A stretch of 64,000 bases of DNA from contig NC_086383.1 of NCBI RefSeq assembly GCF_036588685.1, forward strand, positions 47,946,448-48,010,447, read 5' to 3'. This DNA comes from Mytilus trossulus (taxonomy: Eukaryota > Mollusca > Bivalvia > Mytilida > Mytilidae). The stretch's first letter is position 1; each line of letters begins with the position of its first letter. The notes beneath the pieces are model-generated. The model saw nothing but the letters and a program-made list of their open reading frames with translations, made no database searches and had not been told where the DNA came from. A program made the position numbers and the translations under genes. Positions 1 to 12,597 of the stretch are shown piece by piece.

Positions 1-2824
1 AATATCTGCGTAGGGGGGCATTGAATATCTTTATTTGTGTCAGGTAATTGGAAGAACCACTGTAAATTTATCTGCAAAGAGAGTAAGGTTAATAAAGTAA
101 CTATGTATTTGTATCAAATGACCCATGTCACTCGCTTTAAGATATTAATAGAGTAAAGGGTGACTCTTCTATTCATTTTCAATTGTTTCGTTTGAGTGAA
201 TCATTATAATTATTGATTATTTGTGTATTTTCTTTACTTTCTGTATGTCTCTCAACAGTATCCTTTGAAATATGGTAATTCCGGAACTTTGCATTAAGCT
301 AATATCCGTATTACATAGCAGCAATTATCCCCTTAGTAACGTACTTTCACTTTAAACCGGAAATCATGTACTATTTTTTGTCGCGTATAGACTCAATTTT
401 AACCGTTTCTGTTCAGGTGACCAGTGGGCACCGTTCAGCGTAACTATTATCCTTGTGCGTATCAAGTTAAGTAAGATAAACTTCAGGAATCTGGAAACGA
501 TTGATAATCTTTGTACATGGAAAAAGACATATTTCTTCACCATTTAATTAATGACTATACCAGTTGTTAAGTCAACATATATTTTTAAAATTAAACAAAA
601 TTAATGGCGTACAGATGGTTCAACTACAAAGTGACGACAGTGGGAGGTATGCAAAGAACTGTAAGGTTCTTTAAAATTAACACCAAAAATAATAACTGTT
701 CGTGTAACAGGCTTATACACACACCATGATATATTATCAATTCATAATAATACAAGGTATATAATTAATAAAGAAATTCTAAATTACCATAGGTTCATTA
801 CCATGTACTCGACTCTGTCTACAAGTCATGTTGTGTTCAAAGTATAATAATGAGGAATATAAGTATATGATAATAACGTACTATAACATGAAAATAACTG
901 CATGTAAATGAAACAATTTGTGTTTCAATTTCTTGTATCGTGAAATAGAAATAAACAAATTTCAAAGTCTTAAACAGGAGAGACTAAACCGTCTATGACC
1001 AACTTGCATGATATAGAACTATTATGCGACCACTTCAATTGGAAAAAGAAAAGGTATTATAAATATATATATACTAATAACTTAGACCTTCAGACATTTA
1101 TTAAGTTTGTCATATGTTAGTACATGTATTCATATTTTTGATAAACGTTTTGAATAAAACTGCAAAAGTGTCCAAAATAGTATCATTTTGAGATCTTGTC
1201 ATTGCTATGATATAGACATATTACCAAACGACATTTGTAATATCTTGGCGCAGATATTATAAGTCATCTTTCTTTTCTAATATATCCATATTTATCAAAA
1301 AAATTGCAATAATTTTGAAAGAATTCTGAAAGAATTGAATAATCTTACTATTTTTTGCAAATTCAATGACAAATATTTTTTTTTATACAAAACTATATGT
1401 GCCATAGTTTTACGAAATTTCTGAGATTTCTATGCTCGGTTTGCAATATAAGGACCCAATGATTTCTAATTTCTCCAACTATACTATATGTAAGGCCTCC
1501 AAAATTTGATACGTTATAAACAAACACCAAAAAGTAAAGATCGCTATTTTATGAGGTTGGTAGTGCTAATTGTCTTGAATTTGTTATTTTTACAGGTTTT
1601 TGTCTTTCTTTTGTTTTGCCATGGTGATTCTGTATTTCTACGACTTCTGGGCTTTGTTGTCCATATAACATTTTGTAAACAGTTGTATAATTTTTCATCA
1701 TTAGATTTCCTCATAAATCGGAAGTGAAATAAAAAGATGAACTTTTGTTCGAAAGAGCAATACTTTAAAATTTGACTGACAACACATTGATAACTGAAGA
1801 TATATTCTTTAATACAAAATATTAATCTTTTAAAAACGAATATCAATTTCATCACAAAATGCTATAAAATAAACAGACATTTAGGAAGCAATCAACTACA
1901 AACAAATAAATCGAGTAAACTGTGTGATGCTAAGTTGATGTTATTAAAGTATTGGAAAACTTTAAAATAGTTTAACAAAGACTTCAATGATCTGACATTC
2001 ATTGTGGCGGATCCAGAATTTTCATGAGAATCAACAAATGCTTTACCACAAAAAGAAAGCACCTGCCCCTCCCCCTAAATCTGCCTCTGATTCACTCGAA
2101 ATTCACAACTAGACAGAACAACAACTTCTGTAATGATTCAGTCGGCGACTTACCATTTTACCCCTTATCAACATTTCGAAAACGTATTTTTCTTTCGTGC
2201 TGCGCGAAACCATACATTTGAAATTCGAACACAAATATTTTTGTCAGGACGGCGGCTGGGCCGGTGATTAAATTGTTTGCTTTCAAATTCCTTAGAGACA
2301 GAAAAAATATGTGTGCGCATTAGTTGCAATATTATACAAAGAGAACAAGTGCTAATCGAAATACTAATGACGTATACATGTAGTTAAATAATGGTACATA
2401 ATCCTCTGTTTATTTATTAAACTGACTTATAAATCTAGAAATATGGATCTGTGTCATTCACATGATAGTAATCTATCTTCAGAAATTATACACTAATATA
2501 TTATTTTTTATCTTAAATTCAAATCTTAAACTTTCAACTGATCATTCATTAGAAAGAAGTTATTGCCTTTGGCCTATGAAAATCTGATAAAAATAATCTT
2601 GGAAAATTTATAAAAGACCTCCAACGTTTGTAAGAATTCAGACTGAACCTAGTTTACAGACTTAATTTACGTTTAAATTTGGTACGACAAACACTTGTAT
2701 TTTAAGCTTTATTTTGAAAATGTAATATGTGTGTACAATGTACATGTATTTGTACTAATTATCGTGTTGTGCGAGAAGATGCTTTTGGGAATTTAATACT
2801 TCATACTTACATTATTTCAAACTG
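1..2824. other. AT-rich intergenic DNA, no gene seen
   Basis: No open frame here has protein-like composition, and no splice-bounded exon was found. Short open frames near 1506-1855 and 2024-2221 are low-complexity AT translations. Around 2005-2100 a GGCGGATCCAG start followed by C-rich sequence resembles the GGATCC-ended repeat seen at 17935-18070 and 47827-47957, so it may be a decayed relative. Nothing else is recognised. Confidence 0.6.
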
Positions 2825-3723
2825 ACGGGGTCAAAATTCTTAATTCGTAACTTGTCAATTAGTAACTTATAACTGTGTAATTTCTAAATTGTTAATGCGT
2901 AATAAATTGTCAGTTTGTAACTTGTATATTTGTGATTTCAAAATTGTTAATTCGTAAATTGTCAATTATGGTATTTGGTATTTTCATTGTTGAAGTTGAA
3001 TATACTTGCTTACATCGACTTATTTGAACTTTGGTGGATAATTTTCTCATTGCCAATCATACGATTTATTAACTCATCTCCTTATTGTATATACCTGAAT
3101 AATTCAGTCGTTTTATTCCGCCGTTACATTAACCTCGCAATATATATTAGGAGAAATCGATAACGTGGAGGGACTGACCTATTCGGGATGTATTTTTTAT
3201 ATAGTTTCCGCTTGAACGAAACGCAGCCTGTCGTTTTCAGTAAACAATATAAAACTGGGATCCTGTAATAATGCATGTTTTTGGTCTTGATTTCTTTTAG
3301 CGGCAATTGCTCAACTTAATTGATTTAAACCTGACTAGGTATATACTCCATATGAAGGTGCTCCTATACTTATAGATGACTTACAAATGTACACTCGAAG
3401 AAGAAACCGAGCGCCATCTATCGTCATAATGATCGTTAGCATAATACAACGACAACATTTAACACTTTGACATTTCACACATCGACATTTCACGAATCGA
3501 CAAGTTACAAGTTACAAAACATCAATATACAAATTGACAATTTACCGATAAAGAATTTTGAAATCACACAGTAACAAGTAACAAATTGACAATTTACGAA
3601 TTAACAATTTTGAAATCACAAATATACAAGTTACAAACTGACAATTTACGCATTAACAATTTAGAAATTACACAGTTACAAGTTACTAATTGACAAGTTA
3701 AGAATTAAGAATTTTGACCCCGT
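2825..3723. repeat. Foldback element with about 145-bp inverted arms
   Basis: The left arm begins ACGGGGTCAAAATTC (2825) and the right arm ends with its reverse complement (to 3723). The two arms, about 2825-2970 and 3575-3723, are near-perfect inverted copies. Each is built of short alternating phrases such as TAACTTGT, AATTGTCA and TTCGTAA. The interior (about 2971-3480) is unique, AT-rich and noncoding; extra degenerate arm-like sequence occurs at 3480-3575. No clear target-site duplication was found. It is best read as a non-autonomous foldback or MITE-type element. Confidence 0.75.
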
Positions 3724-3758
3724 TGGCTTTCCATATGTGTAATTATCATATTCAGATC

Positions 3759-3845
3759 CATCTTCGCTAGCCAAGGGTTACGATCCACTCCCGCTCTCTT
3801 CTGAAGAGAGCGGGAGTGGATCGTAACCCTTGGCTAGCGAAGATG
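3759..3845. mobile_element. 87-bp perfect hairpin with 9-bp flanking direct repeats
   Basis: Positions 3759-3801 and 3803-3845 are exact 43-bp reverse complements around a single T at 3802. The hairpin is flanked by the 9-bp direct repeat ATTCAGATC at 3750-3758 and 3846-3854. A 9-bp duplication is typical of Mutator-like transposition, so this could be a minimal MULE-derived MITE consisting only of TIR sequence. The alternative is a replication template-switch product. It codes for nothing. Confidence 0.75.
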
Positions 3846-3947
3846 ATTCAGATCCTAAAATTAAAATGAAAAAATGGTCAAAATTCAGACTCTATCCGAA
3901 TATATCAAACCTACCATGACACTATCCTGCACATATAATGTATATCA

Positions 3948-4012
3948 TAGATATAAGAAGATGTGGTGTGAGAGCCAATGAGACAACTCTCCATCCAAAT
4001 AACAATTTAAAC
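3948..4012. repeat. Fragment of dispersed repeat (AGAAGATGTGGT family)
   Basis: The phrase AAGAAGATGTGGTGTGAGAG followed by CAATGAGACAACTCTCCA matches the start of the longer copy at 19750-20070. The reverse-complement tail form (GAGTTGTCTCATTGG) occurs at 13340-13380. It is a short truncated copy next to the tandem element at 4013. Confidence 0.6.
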
Positions 4013-5440
4013 AAGAGGCTGTCACAACGACAGCAAACCAGATTTATTATCATTTATTTGTGTCCTGCCAATATCACAAGAACTATAACTGATGAACGGT
4101 GAAAGTGAAAATCGTCAATATCAAATTTGACCTCCATTTTGTCATCAGTATCAACATATTAAAATTTGAAAAGCTTAGGTTGAACAGTTCGTGAGTTTTA
4201 AAATGCACGGACACAACTGGAAAAACCATTTTTCAATCTTTCAAGAACAATAACTCCTGAACGGTAAAAGTCAAAATCGTAATTATTGAACTTGAACTCC
4301 ATTTAGGAGATAACTGTATTGTATTTTAAGCTCCGACGGCATCAATTGGGGATTTGATGGTCGCAAATTAAGTTTACTGGCGACGCGTTAGCGGAGACAG
4401 TAAACGGGTATTTGCGACCATCAAATCCCAAATTGATGCCGTCGGAGCTTAAAATACAATATTGTTATCTCCATTCTAATGAAACTGACAGAAAACAACG
4501 TTAAAACATGTATTTAAAATCTGTCATATGCCGTCTGCGCTTGCGCGTACGTCCCATAACATCAATTGTCAATTGATGCCATGTAAGAAAGTGACGTTAT
4601 CTAATCAAAATGAACGTTACAAACGTTGTTGCATTAGAATTTGTCATCAACAACAACATATTAAAATTTGGGAAGCTTTGGTTGAACAGTTCAAGCGTCA
4701 ATGCACGGACATGACTGGAAATGCCATTTTTCAATCTTTCAAGAACCATAACTCCTGAACGGTAAAAGTCAAAATCGTAATTATTGAACTTGACCTTAAT
4801 TTTGTTGTCTGTAACAACATATTAAAATTTGAAAAGCTTTGGTTGAACGGTTCATGAGTAAATGCACGGACACAACTGGAAAAACCATTTTTCAATCTTT
4901 CAAGAACAATAACTCCTGAACGGTAAAAGTCAAAATCGTCATTATTGAACTTGACCTCCAATTTGTCATAAGCAACAACATATTAAAATTTGAAAAGCTT
5001 TGGTTGAACAGTTCATGAGTAAATGCACGGACACGACTTGAAAAGCCATTTTTAAATCTTTCAAGAGCCATAACTCCTGAACGGTAAAAGTCAAAATGGT
5101 CATTAATGAACTTGACCTCCATTTTGTTATCAGTAACAACATATTAAAATTTGGGAAGCTTTGGTTGAACAGTTCATGCGTAAATGCACGGACACGACTG
5201 GAAATGCCATTTTTAACTCTTTCAAGAACCATAACTCCTGAACGGTAAAATTCAAAATCGTCATTATTGAACTTGACCTTAATTTTGTTGTCTGTAACAA
5301 CATATTAAAATTTGAAAAGCTTTGGTTGAACGGTTCATGAGTCAATGCACGGACAACATGTGGTTGCCGCCCGCCCGACCGCCCGACCGCCGTACATATT
5401 CAAATCAATAACCGACATTTTTGTCACAAAAATCCGGTTA
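4013..5440. repeat. Tandem-repeat element, about 161-bp units
   Basis: Repeated units carry CCTGAACGGTAAAAGTCAAA, then TTGACCTCCATTTTGT, ATATTAAAATTTGAAAAGC and GCACGGACACGACTGG. Unit anchors lie near 4098, 4257, 4755, 4917, 5078 and 5237, a spacing of about 158-161 bp apart from a roughly 335-bp insertion at 4305-4640. The element opens with CAAGAGGCTGTCACAACG and ends with CCGCCCGACCG-type sequence and AAAAATCCGGTTAAAAA, so it looks like a defined dispersed unit with an internal tandem array. Long minus-strand open frames across it are by-products of the repeat. Confidence 0.8.
4306..4472. repeat. Foldback insertion inside the 161-bp array
   Basis: Inverted arms start GGAGATAAC (4306) and end GTTATCTCC (4472). 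They share TTTTAAGCTCCGACGGCATC and ATTTGATGGTCGCAAAT in inverted order, with an inner stem GTTTACTG/CAGTAAAC around a CGACGCGTTAGCGG loop. The satellite unit is broken after CTCCATTT and resumes at about 4641 with TTGTCATCA, so the foldback plus about 170 bp of other sequence was inserted into an existing array. Confidence 0.7.
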
Positions 5441-5449
5441 AAAAGTAAA

Positions 5450-5745
5450 CCATTATAGGTCAATGTACGGCCTTCAACACGGAGCCTTGGCTTACACCGA
5501 ACAACAATCTATAAAGAGCCCCAAAAGTACTAGTGTAAAACCATTCAAACGGGAAAACCAACGGTCTAATCTATATAAAAAATCGAGAAACGAGAAACAC
5601 GTGTATATTACATAAACAAACGACAACTATTGTACATCAGATTCCTGACTAAGGACAGGTGCAAACATTTGCAGCGGGATTAAACGTTTTAGTGGACCTA
5701 AACCTTCCCTTATTCTGAAACAATAGCATAACATCACAACATAGA
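5450..5745. repeat. Dispersed repeat, second relative of the 19.75-kb copy
   Basis: GGTCAATGTACGGCCTTCAA, AACCATTCAAACGGGAAAAC, AACGGTCTAAT, TTCCTGACTAAGGACAGG and GCGGGATTAAACG occur in the same order as related phrases in 19830-20070. No coding potential was seen. The family is of the high-copy type common in mussel genomes, recognised from memory only. Confidence 0.6.
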
Positions 5746-5764
5746 AATTACATGTACATTTTCC

Positions 5765-6078
5765 CATTTTTATGCCCCACCTACGATAGTAGAAGGGCAT
5801 TATGTTTTCTGGTCTGTGCGTCCATTCTTCCGTTCGTCCGTTCGTCCGTCCATTCGCCCGTCCGTCTGTCCCGCTTCAGGTTAAAGTTTTTGGTAAAGGT
5901 AGTTTTTGATGAAGTTGAAGTCCAATCAACTTCAAACTTAGTACACATGTTCCCTATGGTATGATCTTTCTAATTTTAATGCCAAATTAGAGTTTTTATC
6001 CCAATGTCACTGTCCACTGAACATAGAAAATGAAAGTGCGAGTGGGGCATTCGTGTACTGAGGACACATTCTTGTTAT
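5765..6078. repeat. Dispersed repeat with GCCCCAC/GTGGGGC ends
   Basis: It starts TTTATGCCCCACCTACGAT and ends GAGTGGGGCATTCGTG, so the termini are short inverted copies. It contains a degenerate CCGTTCGTCCGTCCATTC tract (about 5820-5870). It is noncoding and probably a non-autonomous element. Confidence 0.6.
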
Positions 6079-6104
6079 CATTAAAATAATTTAAACCAAA
6101 ATTT

Positions 6105-6250
6105 TAAAAGAAAGGCGAAAGGTACCAAATGAACATTCAATCGCATTTAATAATAGTCGAAAAGAAACTGACAACGCCATGGTAAACAACAATATACAAA
6201 ACATAACACAGAAAACTATACTGAGCAACACGAAACCCACCAAAAACTGA
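6105..6250. repeat. Dispersed repeat with ACAACGCCATGG core
   Basis: GGCGAAAGGTACCA, GAAACTGACAACGCCATGG, ACATAACACAGAAAAC and related phrases recur at 22610-22690. In reverse orientation they recur near 17590-17710 (TTTCTACGTTGTGTCATG, TTTTCGATTTATGAG, GACTGTCCCTC). Three diverged copies in one window indicate a dispersed family. Confidence 0.6.
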
Positions 6251-7379
6251 TTTTCATGAGGAAAACAAATGACCATGCATGCAATGCATTATTTGCATTT
6301 TAATTTAAAAAAAATTGAAAGTGCACAAAGAAAACCAGACATATTGGTCACTATGAAGTATATTTATTTGGTTTAAAGTTAGTTGAAAGCTTCCTAGTAA
6401 TAAAAAATCTGAGAATAAATATGAAGAAATGTCAAGCATATCTATTAAAACATATATGATACACCAAACACAAAAACAAAAGCAAGCAAAAAAGAACGCA
6501 TAGACTATAAACACACCCAAGTATTAAACAGCTCTATATCTAACTCGTCCAACTCAATTTGTTCACGTTTTTTTTTTAAATATGATTAAAAGGTTATAAA
6601 AGTTTAAGAACAAATTTTAAAATCTTGATGAAAAGATACATTTTCACACTGTGTGTGTAGAAAGCGATTAGAAAGTTTGACGATGAAGAAGTTAATTTAA
6701 CATACTTAAGACGCCAGATATGCATAATTACATAAATCAGTAGGAGTATAATTCTTTTGTGAAATAAATGTAATCTACAGAATCTGAACACAGCAGTATT
6801 GAAATATTTGGCAGCTACTGGAACGCCTCACGTGAAATGCTTACAAATAGTTGTCATCTTGTTGGTAATTACGTTAATTAATGTTAAACTAGATACAGTC
6901 AAATGGACGATTTCAAACACTTTGTATGTCTTATACAAGTTAATGGGGGGAGAAAATAAAACCAGTAACACTAGACTATTATTTTCCCTGCAGACAGCAA
7001 ACTGCAGCATATAAATAAGAGATAGTCAAACTCGAAAAAAAGTCGAACCTGACGATGCGCTAGCGCTATTGCAAAAAAAACGAGAAAAAATAAAAGACAG
7101 ATAGAAAGCAAACAGTCTTCAAAACAAAACATAGAAAACTAAAGACTTGGAAATATAAATTTAATCAAAAATGTTAACAGATCCTGCTTCACATGTGACA
7201 CCCGTCGTGTTACTCCTATAAAATAATATAATTTGATACATTACAACATAAATCTCATGTGATTGTGGCATCACGTAATTTAGATGTTGGTTATCATGGT
7301 TATGGACTGTTATAATCTCTAATCTTATCGACTCTTATAAGCTCTCATCTATAAAATTGATGAAAATCGAAAGGGAAGT
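6251..7379. other. Intergenic, nothing recognised
   Basis: This is AT-rich sequence with short overlapping open frames on both strands at 6799-7014. They have no domain and no splice context, so they are not called as genes. Confidence 0.5.
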
Positions 7380-7700
7380 CATGTCAATATATATAAACAA
7401 TTATTAACCAAAGTAACAAGAAAACTACTTAACGCTTATTTGAGTTAATGTCCGAAAACAGGGGAAAAACAAACTTTTTTATGAATAAAACCCCAAAACT
7501 CGGAAACAAAAAATCAAAAATTTATGAAAAAATATACGAAAGGGAGTTCACATCAATTCTAAGTAGATATAAATAACTCACCAAAGTTTTATGTAAAGCG
7601 TTTTCGGGTTAATGCCCGACATGTCCGGACGGACAGACGTACAGAAGGACAGTCAACGGTATACCATAATACGCCAATGTATGCGGTGAACTACTTTTGG
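7380..7700. repeat. Tandem-type dispersed repeat, about 2 units
   Basis: Two diverged units contain CAATATATATAAACAAT or GTAGATATAAATAACTCACC, followed by GAGTTAATGTCCGAAAAC or GGGTTAATGCCCGACATG. The element closes with CCGGACGGACAGACGTACAG and a GTCAACGGTATACC phrase. The same phrases (TCAATAGATATAAACAATTC, TTATTGTCCGAAGTG) occur at 41650-41850 inside the 1.5-kb element. Confidence 0.6.
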
Positions 7701-9716
7701 TGTAAATTATATGAAAATAATATAATTCTCAACTCAAAATATGGACCATTTTATGTAGAAGTAGACATTCAGTTTAACGGGTTCATTCATACATGGCACT
7801 GTGTACCACGTGTTTTTTTCTTTCGAGCATTGTGATAAAAGGAATAGAAATGCTAGAGCATTCGCGTCTCTCGTTATATTTAACTTTTTTTTTTTTTTTT
7901 AAACAGAAAAAGAACCAACAATATATTCTTGTTATTAAAATTATGTATAGTTTTAATTTCTTCACTTAGAAAAGGAACCAAGAATACATGTCTTGTTATT
8001 AAATTTTTACCGCATGTTTTAAAAGATCGTGTCTTATTTCTATTTTTAAATACAAAGAAAGCCATTAGATTTCGACATCTTGATGAACAGACGTGAATGT
8101 TTTGTCATTGATAGATCTGATTTAATCCGGGAGATTGTTTATTTTCTTTCACTTCCACTGATTTTTGTTTAAAATTAAACAATGTAACAAGTTTACATGG
8201 AGATGAACTAGATAGAACATAATCACCAGACGGGCGCGTATCCAGCCATTCAAAATCCCAATAATGGGTCAGTTCCTAGGATTCCAGACACGTTTACCTT
8301 TATTGTTGGAAACACTTTTGACCTTTATAATACGGTCTTATGTTCTTGACCATCGGCCAATATCAAAGAAAGCATTGTGTTGATGTGAATCATAGTCTTT
8401 TATTCAGAAGCATACAGCTTTGGTCGTTGATGGACAGTTTTATAAACTTCAAAGACGAACATTGGGTAATTGAAAAGAGATCAAGGCATATACTATAATT
8501 ATATAATAGAAACTCTAACTGATAAAGTTTAATTCTTTCTTGCTTACCTTTGTCTTCACAGTTGGTTCGAATATTATTTATAGAAGTGTCAAATATTTCA
8601 GCAACATTCTTATTTTTTGTATATTATATATGTTAACTTATAAAACCAAATGAATAAAAGCAAATTCAGATCAATCCAATTTTATTTACTTCAAAGTCTT
8701 TGGTTTTAGTATTGATTCAGATTGTATTCAAATATTTCCTCAAAACATCTACTAGTAATTTTTCAGTGAAAGAACATCAATGAGACTGCGATCCCCAGCG
8801 TATAAAGACTGTGTTTGTCCTGACTCCATGTTGAAAATCTTATATGGAAACCTAGACCTTACATTAAATTCCGTTCGTGTATCTTTATGATTTTGTATGA
8901 TTTTTAGATGTATTTTGAAGGGAAAAAAATGAAATTCTGTATGATTTCAATTTCCTAGATATTCACGATAAGCAAGGAATATAATATGAATGCGTTGTAT
9001 ATGTACTATAATAGAACGTTTTGCAAAGGTAAAATAATATCACCTGTTGCATGTTGTAATTTTGTTAATTAAGTACACCTTTCGGTCATTCAAGATTACT
9101 TATCGTTCTAATGCAGTCGTGCAGCAGATGTTTCAATTACCTATGATAAAGACAGACAGTTTTAGTTAGAAGACGTGTTGATAGAGAAGTAAAATCACGA
9201 ATCACGTGAGGAATGGTATGTTAGATAAGAAAGGGTTGTTCTTTGTTCTCATCACATTAATTATAATATATTGATCATGTTATTTCCCCAAAACATCTTT
9301 TTCAATATTTTCATTTTTCATTTTAGAAACCTCATGGTAGGGTTAAAATTAGTTTAATAATGTCACAATTTCTTATACAGAACATAATGGGTGTTAACAA
9401 CAGAGAAACATTTATTTTCCTGTTTGTATTTGCCAGGTGGTATAACATGTGGCTACCCTTGGGTCCAATTGTTGTTAGCTTAGTAAATATGGTTCAGAAT
9501 CTGCTTATCCTTCCGTAGCACTGTGTCACCTCTGTTTTTAAATTGGTTTGTTTTGCTCAGTCATGCGGATGCATATATATATTTGAAATATAGTTGAAAT
9601 ATATAATCTTTGTAAAGAATCATTAATTTATTTCAGCGTCAATTAGCCAATAGTTTAATTTAAAACTATTTATTTATCGTTGGAAACAAGTTTATTACAA
9701 CACCTTTACACTTTGC
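7701..9716. other. Intergenic, nothing recognised
   Basis: AT-rich DNA with homopolymer T/A tracts (for example at 7887-7901). No exon, RNA gene or clear repeat was found. Confidence 0.5.
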
Positions 9717-9938
9717 TTGTGTGAGTGCTGCTTTGAAGCTGCATTGCTCTCGCTTAACACGGATCAGTCATTTGTCGACCCATTCCGACGGATTATCGTC
9801 GTTTCGCAAGACCGTAAATACTCGCAAATGGTGTCACGGGAAAGCCAAACATTCCGTCCCTATACTTTTCTCCCCTGGCAAATAGTGGAGGACGATAGAG
9901 ACATTACTATTTCTTTATTCAGCATATATACGAGGTAA
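9717..9938 (-). repeat. SINE-core-like copy, minus strand
   Basis: Read on the minus strand, this carries GACACCATTTGCGAGTAT, CGAAACGACGATAATCCGTC, GATCCGTGTTAAGCGAGAG and GCAGCACTCACAC in the same order as the core of the SINE at 57329-57685. It is markedly less AT-rich than its surroundings. The 73-codon plus-strand open frame over it, which ends at a donor-like GAGGTAACT, is therefore more likely incidental. Confidence 0.65.
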
Positions 9939-12597
9939 CTCTGGATACTTCCCAATTTGAACATTTCAGTTTAAAAAAATTAAGTTGTTTTTAATGATTA
10001 AAATGATTGATGCTAATCTATTTATATAAAGTAATCATTGATCTATTATATATGCACTAAAAATATGGTTTCCAAATTGTAAACAAAATAATTAAGTTTG
10101 TTACCAGTAAGTATTAAATCCCTTGTTAATTCAGCGTCATTGGGGTTTCTTTAAAGATGATTTCATATGTTATATTTTATCTATAATTCGTTCATTTATC
10201 ATTGCTTTATATCTAAAAGCTTTTCTCTCTAGTGTTTCCACAACAATGAACGGACAACTTTGGCGTCTTGTGGATTTGTAAAGGATTTATTTCGACAAAA
10301 ATAAACATACACTCATTTTCATGAGGGAGAGGAAGAATATAATGTTCCGTACTTTTTCTGTTTATTTTGATGAGAGTTCTTTTTTACAAAAACAACAAAC
10401 TATGTTGGTGTCCAAACAATGACCTCGACATGTTTAATTTAACTAATTGTTCTGCTGTCTAAATTACTGGTTTCATTGGAACATTTACATGTACTTACAA
10501 GGTGCTTAACTCGCTCGTGTTTCTACCATTCAGACATTACTTGTTTATTCATTGTGCAAACTCTCTGTCTTATATGTAATCGACAATATATAAACTTGGT
10601 ATTTCCCAAGCGCACTAAAATAACAAAATAGCATTTACGAAGCTGGAGTGTATAGACATCTTATCTTCAATTATTGAATCTTAAAAATAAGAATATCAAG
10701 AAATACTTTATTCATACACTTTTGGAAAATAATCTTGAATTTTGACACCAGTTATCCAAATTTATGAATACAATAAATCTTAAGAATCTTTTGCACAATA
10801 CTATGAAATTGAAGATTCCTTTTTGAAACTTTTCGGAAAATTTGGAAAAAAAATATAAAAAAAAAAATTAGAACGACCCTTTTGAGTAATAACCCCTAAA
10901 CTCAATCCCAGCCTTTTTTGTGATATGGAACCTTAAGTACAATTTTCGAAAGATCCAGACACTTTAGTAATTTTCTGGAAACTAGAAAATGCTTGTTTTG
11001 GCCCCTTGTTTGTCCCTTATGTTTGGGACAATTACCCCAAACTCAATCCCAACCTTCCCTTTGAGATAAAAAAAAAAAAGCACCAATTATTTTTACTATA
11101 CAGCCCTTGCACGGTGTGTTCTCTTTGTCGTTATGATATTACCGTATATACATTATTTGTGTTATAACCTGGCATCCATATATACCGGGAGTATTATCTT
11201 GCTTCTCACATGCAATGCTCGACATGACGGGTGAAACTAGTTAAGGAGGATGGTTCATAGTGGTCGTTATTTGATTATAAAGATACAAAATGTTTGCCAG
11301 GTGGGTTGCAAAACCTGTTCCCGAAACCGTTCCTCCCCCTCTCTCGTTCGTTGTAATATACAATGTGATCGTTCATTATTGATTAATCGGTATCTGAATA
11401 TCATACGATGTCAATACATTTGGGTGCAACTGAATATAGGCTCAAGCTTTAAATAAGTATGATCCGACTCTTGCCAATTTTGAATTATAATGAATAAGAA
11501 GCGTTCCCTTTTTTGATAAATACATGGATATATGATGTCTTTATAGTACATAGTAACTGCGCCCTGAATTATAGAATATCGAACCATTTGGTCTTGCAAT
11601 GAATTTTTGTATGATAAACAGAAAACAATTGGCAGTTACTGTTTCAGAAGTCTATAGCTTTTCTTTATTTGCTGTATGGTGTAATACAAACTTCCGGTGT
11701 CAAAATCGTTCAGACTGAAAACATCTCTTTTCCCAAAAGTTACATCTGTACTGCATTTGAAGAATAAAAGTAATTTCTGTAATGATCAAACGTCTTCCAT
11801 CAGCAAAACGTTTTGATGTAATGTTAATAGCTTTGTGTACGCAGACGAGCCAATAGAAACCGATCTCTAGAGTATTGATTGACCAATCTGTAATCGCTCG
11901 TCTCGGCTTTTTATTAATTGATTTTGAAGATGGATATCTGTCAAATTATTAAGATAGATTGGCAATAATGCTGACCAGATGTAAATTGTTTACCAGTATA
12001 TTTATGTGTATTAAAGTGGCCTTTCATGTTCTGGAATGTTTTCGCACTTAATCCCTATGTAATCTTTATGTTTCCTCGTCTGAAAACTGTTCTTAAAAAT
12101 ACCACCTTAAAGAACACTTATTTTTTGTAACATTAATTTTTTATCGGGAACAAGTTTTTGCAATATGTTACCTCGTCCGAGGTACAAAAGATACAATGTA
12201 GTGTTATTTTAAAAATATTTTAAGCACGACACATGTAGTATACTAGTACATCTAATTATACTTCGGTGTAAATGTTAATATAAAATCAAATTGTTATGTA
12301 TAAGTAGATTGTTTCGTCTTATCCTTACTTAGTGCTTGAACGTTCTAGTCTCCTTTCTTCGTGCATGAAGTATCTGCAACTGACCGTGAAGGAAACAGCA
12401 CGCAAATTAATCAATTCATTTCATGTTTGACATATTCACATTTACCTATATGTCTGTTTGTTTTGTTCACGCATCGTTATCAATATAACGGAATTTGATG
12501 AGACTGTTCATACATGTGAGAGGTTTAGCTAGCTATAAAACCAGGTTCAATCCACCATTTTCTACATAGGAAAACGCCATTACCAAGTCATGTTATC
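9939..12597. other. Intergenic, nothing recognised
   Basis: Apart from A-tracts near 10850-10870 and 11070-11080, no structured feature stands out. Open frames at 11250-11599 have no domain and no conserved context. Confidence 0.5.

Noticed and set aside
4731-5345. Series of overlapping minus-strand frames with similar FNQSFSNFNMLL-type peptides
   Set aside because: They are translations of the 161-bp tandem units; the repetition of peptide follows the DNA repeat, and no start, domain or splice context supports expression.
9717-9938. 73-codon plus-strand exon ending in a donor-like GAGGTAACT
   Set aside because: The same DNA matches the core of the 57.3-kb SINE when read on the minus strand, so the open frame is likely incidental.
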